A stretch of DNA of 64,000 bases from JANQPX01 sp965222015 (lineage in GTDB: Bacteria > Pseudomonadota > Alphaproteobacteria > Geminicoccales > Geminicoccaceae). Both the position numbers and the translations under genes were made by a program. The DNA is taken from assembly GCA_965222015.1 (NCBI GenBank), contig CBDCTL010000023.1, positions 434,001 through 498,000 of the forward strand, read 5' to 3'. The notes under the pieces are model-generated. The model saw nothing but the letters and a program-made list of their open reading frames with translations, was not told the DNA's origin and did no database searches. Positions 51,279-59,675 of the stretch are shown piece by piece; position 1 is the stretch's first letter, and each line of letters opens with the position of its first letter.

Positions 51279-52046
51279 CTAGTCGCTGTCGATCACCATC
51301 CCGTCCACCGCCGGCTCGACCCCGTCCGGCAGCTTCGACGCCAGGTCCGAAAAATCCAGCTCGTGGCTCATATGGGTGAGGATCGTTCGCTTCGGCTTCA
51401 GCCGCTCCACCCAGCCGAGCGTCGCCTCGAGATGCGCATGGCTCGGGTGCGGCTTTTCGCGGAGGCAGTCGACGATCCAGAGGTCGAGGCCCTGCAGCGC
51501 CTCGAAGGACTCGGGCGGGAAGCCGTTGACGTCGGGGCAGTACGCAAAGTCGCCGACCCGGAAACCGAAGCTCGGGTTGCGGCCGTGCTGCTGCTCGATC
51601 GGGCGTATCAAAACATCGCCGACCATGAAGGGGCCGTCCATGGGGATCGGCTTCAGGCAGGGGCGGAACCAGCCTTTTTCGGGGACCGGCGGCTGGAAGG
51701 CGTAGTCGAAGCGGCTTCGGATCTTTTCGAGGACGGCGGCGTCCGCGATGGCGTCGATCGGGCGGTCGAGGACGTTGTTGAAGCTCCGGAGATCGTCGAG
51801 GCCGTTCACGTGATCGGCGTGGGCGTGGGTGTAGAGGACGGCGTCGATGCGATCAACGCCGGCGTCCACGCATTGCAGCCGGAGCTCCGGCGGCGTGTCC
51901 ACGAGGATCGTGGTTTCCCGGCTTTCGATGGTGATGGCGCAGCGCCGGCGCTTGTTTCTCGGATCGTCGGAGCTGCAGACGGCGCAATGGCAGCCGATCA
52001 TCGGCACGCCGGAGGATGTGCCGCAGCCGAGGATGCGAACGCGCAT
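51279..52046 (-). CDS. MBL-fold metal-dependent hydrolase, PhnP-like
   Basis: A 255-residue metallo-beta-lactamase-fold hydrolase. It has MRVRILGCGTSSGVPMIGCHCAVCSSDDPRNKRRRCAI at the N-terminus, the metal motif THAHADHVNGLDDLR and the late VDCLREKPHPSHAHLE. The blocks are those of the PhnP/RNase Z-like branch (phosphodiester hydrolysis). It follows tatD by 30 bp on the same strand, as in many alphaproteobacteria. Its 3' end is copied at 50484-50573. Confidence 0.9.
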   Translation of the reverse strand: MRVRILGCGTSSGVPMIGCHCAVCSSDDPRNKRRRCAITIESRETTILVDTPPELRLQCVDAGVDRIDAVLYTHAHADHVNGLDDLRSFNNVLDRPIDAIADAAVLEKIRSRFDYAFQPPVPEKGWFRPCLKPIPMDGPFMVGDVLIRPIEQQHGRNPSFGFRVGDFAYCPDVNGFPPESFEALQGLDLWIVDCLREKPHPSHAHLEATLGWVERLKPKRTILTHMSHELDFSDLASKLPDGVEPAVDGMVIDSD

Positions 52047-52076
52047 CAGCGTCGACTTCCACTGGCGACGACGGCG

Positions 52077-52862
52077 TCAGCCATCCGGTCGCACGGCCTT
52101 CTTGAACAGCCGAAAGAAATTCTCGGTGGTGGCGCGCTCGATCTCGGCGACGTCGAGCTCTCGGACCTCGGCCAGTTTTTCGGCGACGTGGGCGACATAG
52201 GCGGGCTCGTTCCGTTTGCCGCGAAACGGTTCCGGGGCGAGGTAGGGGCTGTCGGTCTCCAGGAGAATGCGGTCCATGGGGATGCGAAGGATGGTTTCGC
52301 GCAGCTCGTCGGAACGCTTGAAGGTCAAAATCCCGCCGATCCCGAGATAGAAGCCGAGGTCGACCGCTTCGAAGCCGAGCTCGGGGCTGGAGCTGTAGCA
52401 GTGGATGACAGCCTCATAGGCCCCGTTCTTCAGCTCGTCCTTCATGATCGAAAGCGTGTCCGCGTCCGCATCGCGGGTGTGGACGATCAGCGGCAGACCG
52501 CTCGCCCGCGCCGCCTCGATGTGGGCGCGAAAGCCCCTCGCCTGGTTTTCGGGCGTGCTGTTCTTGTGGAAGTAATCGAGGCCCGCCTCGCCGACGCCGA
52601 TCACCTTCGGATGCTCGACATGCTCCAGCAGCGGCTCCGGCCCGTCCGGCCCCTCCTGGTCCGCACGATGGGGATGGACGCCGACCGAGCACCAGACGTT
52701 CGGATAGGCCTCCGCGAGCGCAAGCACGTCCGAGAAGGTGGAAAGCCTTGTGCCGATGGTCTGCATCACCCGCACGCCCGCCTTCTCGGCACGCGCCATG
52801 ACCCCCGCCCGCTCCTCGGCGAGCTTCGGAAAATCCAGATGGCAGTGACTGTCGACCAGCAT
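52077..52862 (-). CDS. tatD: TatD-family metal-dependent hydrolase (DNase)
   Basis: This 261-residue TIM-barrel hydrolase starts MLVDSHCHLDFPKL, with the HxH metal site. Further ligands are in CSVGVHPHRA, GVGEAGLDYF, PLIVHTRDAD, VIHCYSSS and LLETDSPYLAPEP. TatD proteins are 3'-5' nucleases linked to DNA repair and turnover. The ATG at 52862 is used; a GTG 18 nt upstream in frame lies within a palindromic repeat. Confidence 0.92.
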   Translation of the reverse strand: MLVDSHCHLDFPKLAEERAGVMARAEKAGVRVMQTIGTRLSTFSDVLALAEAYPNVWCSVGVHPHRADQEGPDGPEPLLEHVEHPKVIGVGEAGLDYFHKNSTPENQARGFRAHIEAARASGLPLIVHTRDADADTLSIMKDELKNGAYEAVIHCYSSSPELGFEAVDLGFYLGIGGILTFKRSDELRETILRIPMDRILLETDSPYLAPEPFRGKRNEPAYVAHVAEKLAEVRELDVAEIERATTENFFRLFKKAVRPDG

Positions 52863-52867
52863 GGCTA

Positions 52868-52940
52868 GTGGTGTGACCACGACATGGGATTCACTCCGTC
52901 CTCGCCCGGATCGACGGTATGCGGGCAGGCTTCGAGAAGG
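52868..52940 (+). repeat. Family B repeat between metG and tatD
   Basis: GTGGT-GTG-ACCAC (52868-52880), then ACATGGGATTC, then GATCGACGGTATGCGGGCAGG. The order is that of the other family B copies, but here the palindrome lies beside a start codon (tatD) and not a stop codon. It fills most of the 123-bp spacer. Confidence 0.6.
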
Positions 52941-52985
52941 CCGGTGACGATCTCTCGTAGCGAACGCGCCGCCGGCCCGTCGACA

Positions 52986-54533
52986 TCATGCCGCCGCCTC
53001 GTCCACGTAACGCGGAAACACGCCCGCCGGCTTCGGCAGCGCCCTCCCCGGCTCCAGCCGTCCGCGCTCGCTCGGATAGAAGGCGAGCGTCCGCCGCTCC
53101 CCCGGCACCGCGAGCTGGTCGAGGATTTTTTCGGACGCCGCCGGCATGAAGGCCTGGGTCAAGAGCGCCAGTCTCCGGATCGTCTCGGCGAGGTTGTAGA
53201 GCACGGTGCCCATGCGCTCGGGATCCGTCTTTCGAAGCGCCCAGGGTGCCTGCGCATCGACATATCGGTTCGCCGCCCCCACCACGTCGAAGATCGCCTC
53301 CAGGGCCTTGTGCAGCGCCTGCACCTCCATATGCTCCCGCACCTTCCCGAGCAACGCCTCCACCTCCCGGTGAAGCGCCGCATCGTCCGCCTGCTCCTCG
53401 ACAGGTGAAGGCCGGGGGGCCTCCCCCCCACAGTTTTTGGCGATCATGGAGAGGACGCGCTGGCAGAGATTGCCGTAGTCGTTGGCGAGGTCGCTGTTCA
53501 TGCGGCCGATCATGGCCGCGCGCGAAAAATCGCCGTCATTGCCGAACGGGACCTCGCGCAGGAGGAAGTAGCGAAGCTGGTCCAGGCCGTAGGTCTCGAT
53601 CAGCTCGTAGGGATCGAGGGCGTTGTTCAGGGACTTCGACATCTTCTCGCCCTCGATGGTCCACCAGCCATGGGCGAAGACCCGCTTCGGCGGCTCCAGC
53701 CCCGCCGCCATCAGAAAGGCCGGCCAGAACACCGTATGAAAGCGGAGAATGTCCTTGCCGATGACATGCACGTCCGCCGGCCAGAATTTTTTGTAACTTG
53801 CCTGAGACTCGTCGGGATAGCCCAGCGCGGTCATGTAGTTGGTGAGTGCGTCCAGCCAGACATAGACGACGTGGTCGGGATCGTCCGGCACGGGGATGCC
53901 CCAGGAGAAGCTGGTGCGCGAGACCGAGAGATCCTGCAGGCCGGATTTGACGAAGCTGATCACCTCGTTCCGACGGCTCTGGGGCGCGATGAAATCCGGA
54001 TTCTTTTCGTACAGCTCTAGCAACCTGTCACCCCAAGCGGAGAGTCGAAAAAAATAACTCGGCTCCTCGACCCACTCGACCGGGGCGCCGGTCGGCGCCT
54101 TGCCGTCGACCAGCTCGCTCTCGGTGTAAAAGGCCTCGTCGCGCACGGCGTACCAGCCGGCATAGCTGCCGAGATAGATTTCGCCCTTCTCGACCAGCTT
54201 TCGCCAAAGCGCCTGCACGCCCTTCTTGTGCCGCTCTTCGGTGGTCCTGATGAAATCGTCGTTGGCGATGTCCATATGGGCGGCGAGGTCGCGGAAGCGC
54301 TCGGAGAGTTCGTCGGTGAAGGCCTGCGGCTCGATCCCACGGTCGCGGGCCGCCTTCTCCACCTTCTGGCCGTGCTCGTCGGTGCCGGTCAAAAGGCGCG
54401 TTTCCTTGCCGTCGAGCCTCGCGAAGCGCGCCATGGCGTCACAGGCGATGGTGGTGTAGGCGTGGCCGATATGCGGCACGTCGTTGACGTAGTAGATCGG
54501 GGTCGTGACATAGAAACGGTCAGCCGAGCGCAT
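52986..54533 (-). CDS. metG: Methionyl-tRNA synthetase
   Basis: MetG charges tRNA-Met. The 515 residues are the short form without the C-terminal dimerisation domain. They start MRSADRFYVTTPIYYVNDVPHIGHAYTTIACDAMARF, with the HIGH motif. KMSKS is seen in EGEKMSKSLNNALDPYEL, with the block LRFHTVFWPAFLMAAGLEPPKRVFAHGWWT before it. The anticodon-binding helical domain follows. The ATG at 54533 overlaps the holB 3' end by 14 nt. Confidence 0.95.
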   Translation of the reverse strand: MRSADRFYVTTPIYYVNDVPHIGHAYTTIACDAMARFARLDGKETRLLTGTDEHGQKVEKAARDRGIEPQAFTDELSERFRDLAAHMDIANDDFIRTTEERHKKGVQALWRKLVEKGEIYLGSYAGWYAVRDEAFYTESELVDGKAPTGAPVEWVEEPSYFFRLSAWGDRLLELYEKNPDFIAPQSRRNEVISFVKSGLQDLSVSRTSFSWGIPVPDDPDHVVYVWLDALTNYMTALGYPDESQASYKKFWPADVHVIGKDILRFHTVFWPAFLMAAGLEPPKRVFAHGWWTIEGEKMSKSLNNALDPYELIETYGLDQLRYFLLREVPFGNDGDFSRAAMIGRMNSDLANDYGNLCQRVLSMIAKNCGGEAPRPSPVEEQADDAALHREVEALLGKVREHMEVQALHKALEAIFDVVGAANRYVDAQAPWALRKTDPERMGTVLYNLAETIRRLALLTQAFMPAASEKILDQLAVPGERRTLAFYPSERGRLEPGRALPKPAGVFPRYVDEAAA

Positions 54534-55662
54534 GGCTGTCTCCAAACAAAGGGCTTCTTCCCGGCAGGGCGCTTCCGAGAGATGACGTCGGCCGGACGAA
54601 GGGCAGGGCCGCTTCCGGCGGGCTGGCCATGGCCGAAAGGATCTGTGAGAGCGCCTGCGCGTGATCGAGATTGACGCCGTCGACCGCGGCCGACAGACGG
54701 CCGACCTTGTCCCACAGGCCCGCCCACCGATCAAGGTCCTGGCGAGCCGCCAGACGCTTCACGATCTCCGGCTCATCGCTAAACAACGGTGCGTCGGCGC
54801 GATCGGAAACGCAGGCGATAATGCGGGCGAAGACCGTCTGAATCAGGTCCATGACGGCAGGAAAGCCATCTTTCGCGCTCCACTTGGCGAGGGCAGACGC
54901 GAGATCGTCGATCGCCAACGCATCCGGCGGATCGGCGGCGATGGCGCGGACAACCTTTTCATAAGCCTGGAGCCACTCGCCGCCGGCGAGCTCCAGCGCC
55001 CGGCCGATGCTGCCTCTGGCCATAGCGACGACCGGTTCTCGCGCGTCCGCAGGGAGATCGGGCGCACAGCGCGCCAGAAGGTCCGAAAGCACCGCCTCGT
55101 TCAGCCCGGCCATCGGCAGCTTGGCGCAACGGGACCGCAGCGTCGCCGCGACCTGGCCCGGCCGGTGGCTGATGAGGATCAGCACCGCGCCTGGCGGCGG
55201 CTCCTCCAGCGGCTTCAGGAGGGCGTTGGCGGCATTGCGGTTCAGCTTCTCGGCGCCGTCGACGATCAGCACGCGGCGCTCCGAGATCGCGGACGTGCTG
55301 TGCAGCTTCGCGGTCACCGCGCGCACCCGGTCCACCGGGATCTGCGGTTTGACCTTGCCGGTCTTGGGATCGCGCTCCGCCTCGATCACGGAAAGGTCGG
55401 GATGGTGGCCGCCCGCCACCTGGGCGAACACGGGATGACCGGACTCCAAGTCGAGCCCGGGGCGGCTCGCCCCGCCGGCCAGCAGCACGCGGGCGAAGCG
55501 GAAAGCGAGCGTCGCCTTGCCGATGCCGCGCCGGCCGTGAAACAGCCAGCCGTGATGGAGGCGGCCCGAAGCGAGCGCCTGCTCCAACGTTCGGACGGCA
55601 GTTTCATGACCGAGAAGTTCGGGGTTGGCCGAAGGATCGGGCATCGTGAGTGCATGCGTCAT
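54520..55662 (-). CDS. holB: DNA polymerase III subunit delta'
   Basis: Delta' is part of the clamp loader. The 380 residues have an AAA+ domain with GHETAVRTLEQALASGRLHHGWLFHGRRGIGKATLAFRFA and VLIVDGAEKLNRNAANALLKPLEEPPPGAVLILISHRPGQVAATLRSRCAKL, the SRC motif being typical. It lies between tmk and metG in the common order. The start is the ATG at 55662 or 55644. Confidence 0.9.
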   Translation of the reverse strand: MTHALTMPDPSANPELLGHETAVRTLEQALASGRLHHGWLFHGRRGIGKATLAFRFARVLLAGGASRPGLDLESGHPVFAQVAGGHHPDLSVIEAERDPKTGKVKPQIPVDRVRAVTAKLHSTSAISERRVLIVDGAEKLNRNAANALLKPLEEPPPGAVLILISHRPGQVAATLRSRCAKLPMAGLNEAVLSDLLARCAPDLPADAREPVVAMARGSIGRALELAGGEWLQAYEKVVRAIAADPPDALAIDDLASALAKWSAKDGFPAVMDLIQTVFARIIACVSDRADAPLFSDEPEIVKRLAARQDLDRWAGLWDKVGRLSAAVDGVNLDHAQALSQILSAMASPPEAALPFVRPTSSLGSALPGRSPLFGDSHALG

Positions 55663-55666
55663 GTCA

Positions 55667-56314
55667 TCATCTCCGCACGCTGAGATCCAGGCCCAGGCGG
55701 CCGGCGACCGCTTCGACGATCGATGCCGCGACCCGGTCCGGCGAAGGGCGCGCGTCGATCACCGCGAAGCGCTTGGGTTCCGCCGCCGCGAGAGCCAGAA
55801 AACCTTCGCGAACCGCACTGTGAAAGGTCGTCACCTTACCCTCGAACCGGTTCGCATCGCCCGCGGCCCGGCGTCTCGCCAGGCCTTCCTCGACAGGCAG
55901 ATCAAGGAGCAGCGTAAGATCGGGCGTGATGCGATCGAAGACCACCCCATGCAGCCGATCGATCAGATCCAGACCGAGGGTACCGGCGATACCCTGATAG
56001 ACGCGGGTGGAATCGACGAAGCGGTCGCAGAGCACCCAGCGACCCGCAGCGCGGGCGGGCTCGATCAGCCGCTCGACATGGTCCCGCCTCGCCGCGAGAA
56101 AGAGCAGCGTCTCGGTGAGCGGCGACCAGCGATCGGAAGCGCCTTCGGTGACCAATGCGCGAATCGCCTCGGCCCCTTCCGTGCCGCCGGGCTCGCGCGT
56201 GGTCACGCCGTCGATGCCCGCCGCTTCGAGCGCGTCGGCGAGCAGGCGGATCTGCGTGGATTTGCCGGCTCCTTCACCGCCTTCGAAGGTGATCAGCCGA
56301 CCAGGTTCGGTCAT
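55667..56314 (-). CDS. tmk: Thymidylate kinase
   Basis: Tmk phosphorylates dTMP to dTDP. The 215 residues have the P-loop FEGGEGAGKSTQIRLLA and TREPGGTEGAEAIR. The DRFVDSTRVYQG block with the DR(Y/F) motif and the LID region ARRRAAGDANRFEGK follow. It stands 4 bp upstream of holB and 30 bp after the carboxypeptidase gene, all on one strand. Confidence 0.95.
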   Translation of the reverse strand: MTEPGRLITFEGGEGAGKSTQIRLLADALEAAGIDGVTTREPGGTEGAEAIRALVTEGASDRWSPLTETLLFLAARRDHVERLIEPARAAGRWVLCDRFVDSTRVYQGIAGTLGLDLIDRLHGVVFDRITPDLTLLLDLPVEEGLARRRAAGDANRFEGKVTTFHSAVREGFLALAAAEPKRFAVIDARPSPDRVAASIVEAVAGRLGLDLSVRR

Positions 56315-56344
56315 CTCGGCGTTCGGCCATCCGGTTCGAGGAAA

Positions 56345-57496
56345 TCAGGACGGCCCGAAGATAAGATATTCCAGTGCGCCGGTCACCCTCCCGACGAAAT
56401 CGGCCTTGTCCACGCTGCCGCCGGCGAACAGCGGCACTTCCTGGACCGGAAGTCCGGGCGCCTCGATGGTGAGGCTGGCCAGCCTGTCGCCGATGGTCAC
56501 CGGCGCCGGCACCGGCGACGGGTAGCGAAGCTTGACCACGAGCGCGCGCCTCGCCTCTTCGGACATGGAGATCTTCACGTCCTGATCGACAACCAGCGGC
56601 ACGGTGGGCTCGCTGCCGAGCCAGACGCTGGCATGCTCGATCTCCTCGCCCTTGGACATCAGCGAATAGTTGCGAAAGCGGCGGAAGCCGTATTCCAGCA
56701 GCCTTTCGGTCTCGAGTGCTCGGGCTTCCGGACTGTCCAGGCCGACGGCGACCGAGATCAGCCGGCGGTCGTCCCGGATCGCGGAAGCGACCAGACCGTA
56801 GCCCGCCTCCTCGGTGTGACCGGTCTTCAGCCCGTCGACGCCGCGCACGCGGCCGAGCAGGACGTTGCGGTTCGGCTGGCGAATGCCGCTATATTCGAAT
56901 TCGCGTTCGGCGAACATGGGATAATGATCGGGAAAATCCTCGATCAGCCGACGGGCGAGCGTCGCCAGATCGCGCACCGTCATCAGATGCTCGGGATGCG
57001 GCCAGCCGCTGGCATTCATGAAAGTGCTGTCGGCAAGGCCTATTTCCCTTCCCTTCGAGGTCATGTCGCGGGCGAAATTTTCCTCGCTGCCGGCGAGCCC
57101 CTCGGCGACGACGATGCAGGCGTCGTTGCCGGAGAGCACGATGATGCCGCGCAGCAGATCGTCGATGCGCGCGCGCTTGCCGACCTCGACGAACATCTTG
57201 GAGCCGCCCTTTTTCCAGGCCTTCTCACTGATCGGCAGCGTATCTTCCATTAGAAGACGACCGTCTGCGAGCTGTTCAAGGACCATGTAGGCGGTCATCA
57301 GCTTGCTCATCGAAGCGGGCGGTATCCGCCGATCGGCGTTTTTCTCGAACAGAATCTGGTCGGTTTCCAAATCGATCAGCAACGCCGCCCGGGCGGTGGT
57401 GCGAAAGACCTCTTCCGCCTGCAAAGTGGGAGAGACGATCGACAAGAAAATCGGAAGAAGGAACAGGAAACGGGAGAAGTAGCGGCAGAGCCTCAT
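56345..57496 (-). CDS. D-alanyl-D-alanine carboxypeptidase (penicillin-binding protein 5/6 family)
   Basis: This 383-residue periplasmic enzyme trims the terminal D-Ala of peptidoglycan side chains. A signal peptide (RLCRYFSRFLFLLPIFLSIVSPTLQA) precedes AALLIDLETDQILFEKNAD. The three active-site motifs are present: SMSK (catalytic Ser), SGND and KTG (GLKTGHTEEAGYGLVASA). A C-terminal beta domain of the PBP5 type follows. The start could also be the ATG at 57520; neither has a good ribosome binding site. Confidence 0.92.
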   Translation of the reverse strand: MRLCRYFSRFLFLLPIFLSIVSPTLQAEEVFRTTARAALLIDLETDQILFEKNADRRIPPASMSKLMTAYMVLEQLADGRLLMEDTLPISEKAWKKGGSKMFVEVGKRARIDDLLRGIIVLSGNDACIVVAEGLAGSEENFARDMTSKGREIGLADSTFMNASGWPHPEHLMTVRDLATLARRLIEDFPDHYPMFAEREFEYSGIRQPNRNVLLGRVRGVDGLKTGHTEEAGYGLVASAIRDDRRLISVAVGLDSPEARALETERLLEYGFRRFRNYSLMSKGEEIEHASVWLGSEPTVPLVVDQDVKISMSEEARRALVVKLRYPSPVPAPVTIGDRLASLTIEAPGLPVQEVPLFAGGSVDKADFVGRVTGALEYLIFGPS

Positions 57497-57581
57497 CGAC
57501 AGATCACCACAGGAACTCATGGCTTGCAGATTTCAAAAACGGCATGCCGTGCATGCGATCGATGTTCCCTGTCCTGCTTCC

Positions 57582-58583
57582 TCAGCGCTTGATCAGGTCC
57601 GAAAGTTCGCTCACGGTGAGCGCAAAATAGGTCGATCGGTTCCAGACCATCAAGACCCTGAAATTGTCGTAGACGAGATAGGTCGGCCCTTCGCCGTCGT
57701 CGGTCCGCAGGAGCGAAGCGTTCAGCGCGACGTTGGGCAGGCTCCTGCCGTTTTGTCGGCGCACACCGAGCGACTGCCATTCAGGCAGCGACTTCACCAC
57801 CTTCAGCCCGTCCTTCGAGTTGCCGGAACCACCAGCGGCAGCGAGCCGGACCTCCCGGCCCCAGGTGTAGCGATCGTCCCAGCCGGACCTGGACAGATAG
57901 TTGGCGATCGAGGCGAAGATGTCCGGCAGCGTGTTCCAGATGTCCCGCCGACCGTCGCCATCATAATCGACGGCATAGCGCAGAAAGCTGGACGGCATGA
58001 ACTGACACTGGCCCATGGCGCCGGCCCAGGAGCCTTTCATGTCGTCGAGATCGATGTCCCCGCGATCCAGAATGCGCAGCGCCGCGATCAGCTCGCGCCG
58101 GAACATGTCGGCGCGCCGTCCGTCATAGGCGAGCGTGGCCAGGGCGCGGATGACGTGATGGCCGCCGAGAAATGCACCGTAGCTGGTCTCGATGCCCCAG
58201 AGTGCCACGATGAAACGCGGCTGCACCTTATATTGGGCGGCGATCTTGTTCAGGAGGCTGCGATGCTCCTTGAGGAGCTTTCGCCCCTTCTCGACCCGGC
58301 TTTCGGACAACACGCGGTCGCGATACTGCTCAAACGTCTGGCGGGTCTCCGGCTGCTTTCGATCGAGTTCGACGACGTCGGGCACAGGCTTGAGATCGCC
58401 GAGCGCCTTTTCGATCGTTTCCTCGGAAATGCCGGCGTCCCGCGCCTCGGATTCCAGCTCCTTCAGCCAGGTCGCGAAAGCCGGATCCTCGGCAGCAAGC
58501 GCGACGGAGGATCCCCAAACGACGCACACAGCTCCGCCAAGCAGCAAGAGCGCGAAAGAACGACCGATCCAGTTCCGAGACAT
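57582..58583 (-). CDS. Lytic murein transglycosylase, MltB-like
   Basis: This 333-residue exported enzyme cleaves glycan strands of peptidoglycan. A signal peptide (about residues 1-31, ending VALAA) is followed by DPAFATWLKELESEARDAGISEETIEKAL. The catalytic glutamate is in VALWGIETSYGAFLGGHHVIRALATLAYDGRR, and GAMGQCQFMPSSFLRYAVDYDGDGRRDIWN is the MltB signature. No lipobox is present, so it should be soluble. The ATG at 58583 is preferred; an upstream ATG at 58655 would put 24 extra residues before the signal peptide. Confidence 0.92.
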   Translation of the reverse strand: MSRNWIGRSFALLLLGGAVCVVWGSSVALAAEDPAFATWLKELESEARDAGISEETIEKALGDLKPVPDVVELDRKQPETRQTFEQYRDRVLSESRVEKGRKLLKEHRSLLNKIAAQYKVQPRFIVALWGIETSYGAFLGGHHVIRALATLAYDGRRADMFRRELIAALRILDRGDIDLDDMKGSWAGAMGQCQFMPSSFLRYAVDYDGDGRRDIWNTLPDIFASIANYLSRSGWDDRYTWGREVRLAAAGGSGNSKDGLKVVKSLPEWQSLGVRRQNGRSLPNVALNASLLRTDDGEGPTYLVYDNFRVLMVWNRSTYFALTVSELSDLIKR

Positions 58584-58703
58584 CACCACCAGCAAGTCCG
58601 CTCCATCAACGGAAAATAAAACTGGAAGTAGCATAGAAAAGCAAATTATCAACAATCAAGGAAAATCGACAATCCCTGTCGCCGATGCCTGCCGGCCGCC
58701 ATT

Positions 58704-59063
58704 CTAGTAAGTGACGGTCACCAGAACCACATCCGCGGCACCCGGGACGGAACGCCGGGTCACATGCTTTCGCGTGCTCGTCGCCGGCTGCCGGACCACG
58801 GGGGCCCGGAGGGCCGCGACCGTCGTGACCCTGCGGTCGACCCGGCTCACCACGCCCTTGGAGCAGCGCTGCAGGAGGCCTGGATCATTGAGCTTCCGGG
58901 CGAGCTTGGCGAGTTCGCGCTTGCTCCCCGTGACGACCGTGCATTCTTCGATCACCCGTGCGGTGACGTTAAGCGTGGCGCTGGTCTGCGCCTGAATCGG
59001 CGAGGCCGCGACGAAAGCCAGCACCATGGGGACGACGAGAGAAAGCGATCGAAGACAATTCAT
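58704..59063 (-). CDS. Small SCPU-like (spore coat U domain) secreted protein
   Basis: 119 residues with a signal peptide (MNCLRSLSLVVPMVLAFVAASPIQA). A shortened SCPU-like sequence follows: ATLNVTARVIEECTVV at the start, RCSKGVVSRVDRR in the middle with the second cysteine, and VVLVTVTY as the final strand. Normal SCPU domains are about 30-40 residues longer, so the middle strands are lost or reduced. It lies at the promoter-distal end of the chaperone-usher operon. Confidence 0.65.
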   Translation of the reverse strand: MNCLRSLSLVVPMVLAFVAASPIQAQTSATLNVTARVIEECTVVTGSKRELAKLARKLNDPGLLQRCSKGVVSRVDRRVTTVAALRAPVVRQPATSTRKHVTRRSVPGAADVVLVTVTY

Positions 59064-59201
59064 GGCGTTCGCGACCTCGCAGAAAACAAACGAAACCCCC
59101 GACGCTTGTCGCCAAGGTCCGATCACTCTATATTACGACGATGAATACATGATTATTTTTTATTATAAATATTCGTTATTGCTAATCGATCTTCATCCTG
59201 A

Positions 59202-59675
59202 TCACAGATTGTCGACGGTCACAAGTAAATTGTCGCGATAGGATCCCGTCAGGACCGACTGGCGCGGCGGCACCACGGCGTAGATCGGAATGATCGACGG
59301 CCGGCGGCCGTCGTTCTCGCCCAGGATCGTGCGGGTGCCCGCGGACACGCCATCGCCCCAGACGCTGCGCCGCCCGGGATCGACGAACAGGTTGTAGACC
59401 AGATCCGACCCGTCACCGCCGCGCATTTTCCGCAGCCGGTAGTCGCCGAGCCCGGCGGAGAGCGCCACGCTGAACCGACCCGGCTGGTCGCAGGTGACCA
59501 CCACCTCGCCGCTGACGTCGCCGCCGCGCTCCAGGTCGAGCTTGCCGAAATCCACCAGCGACACCACGGCGTCGCAGCCGGCGGCGGCAGGCGCGCTCAC
59601 CTGCAGCGTCACCAGGAAAGGAAGGCAGCAGACGATCGGACGGAGACGACGGCTGACATGATCGATCATTCGCAT
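59202..59675 (-). CDS. SCPU domain secreted pilin-like protein
   Basis: A 157-residue protein with a signal peptide (LRPIVCCLPFLVTLQVSAPAAAG). An SCPU/pilin fold follows: CDAVVSLVDFGKLDLERGGDVSGEVVVTCDQPGRFSVALSAG, then YNLFVDPGRRSVWGDG, and SYRDNLLVTVDNL as the last strand. It overlaps the usher 3' end by 10 nt, so the two are co-translated. It would be a fibre or tip subunit of a Csu-like pilus. Confidence 0.8.
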   Translation of the reverse strand: MRMIDHVSRRLRPIVCCLPFLVTLQVSAPAAAGCDAVVSLVDFGKLDLERGGDVSGEVVVTCDQPGRFSVALSAGLGDYRLRKMRGGDGSDLVYNLFVDPGRRSVWGDGVSAGTRTILGENDGRRPSIIPIYAVVPPRQSVLTGSYRDNLLVTVDNL

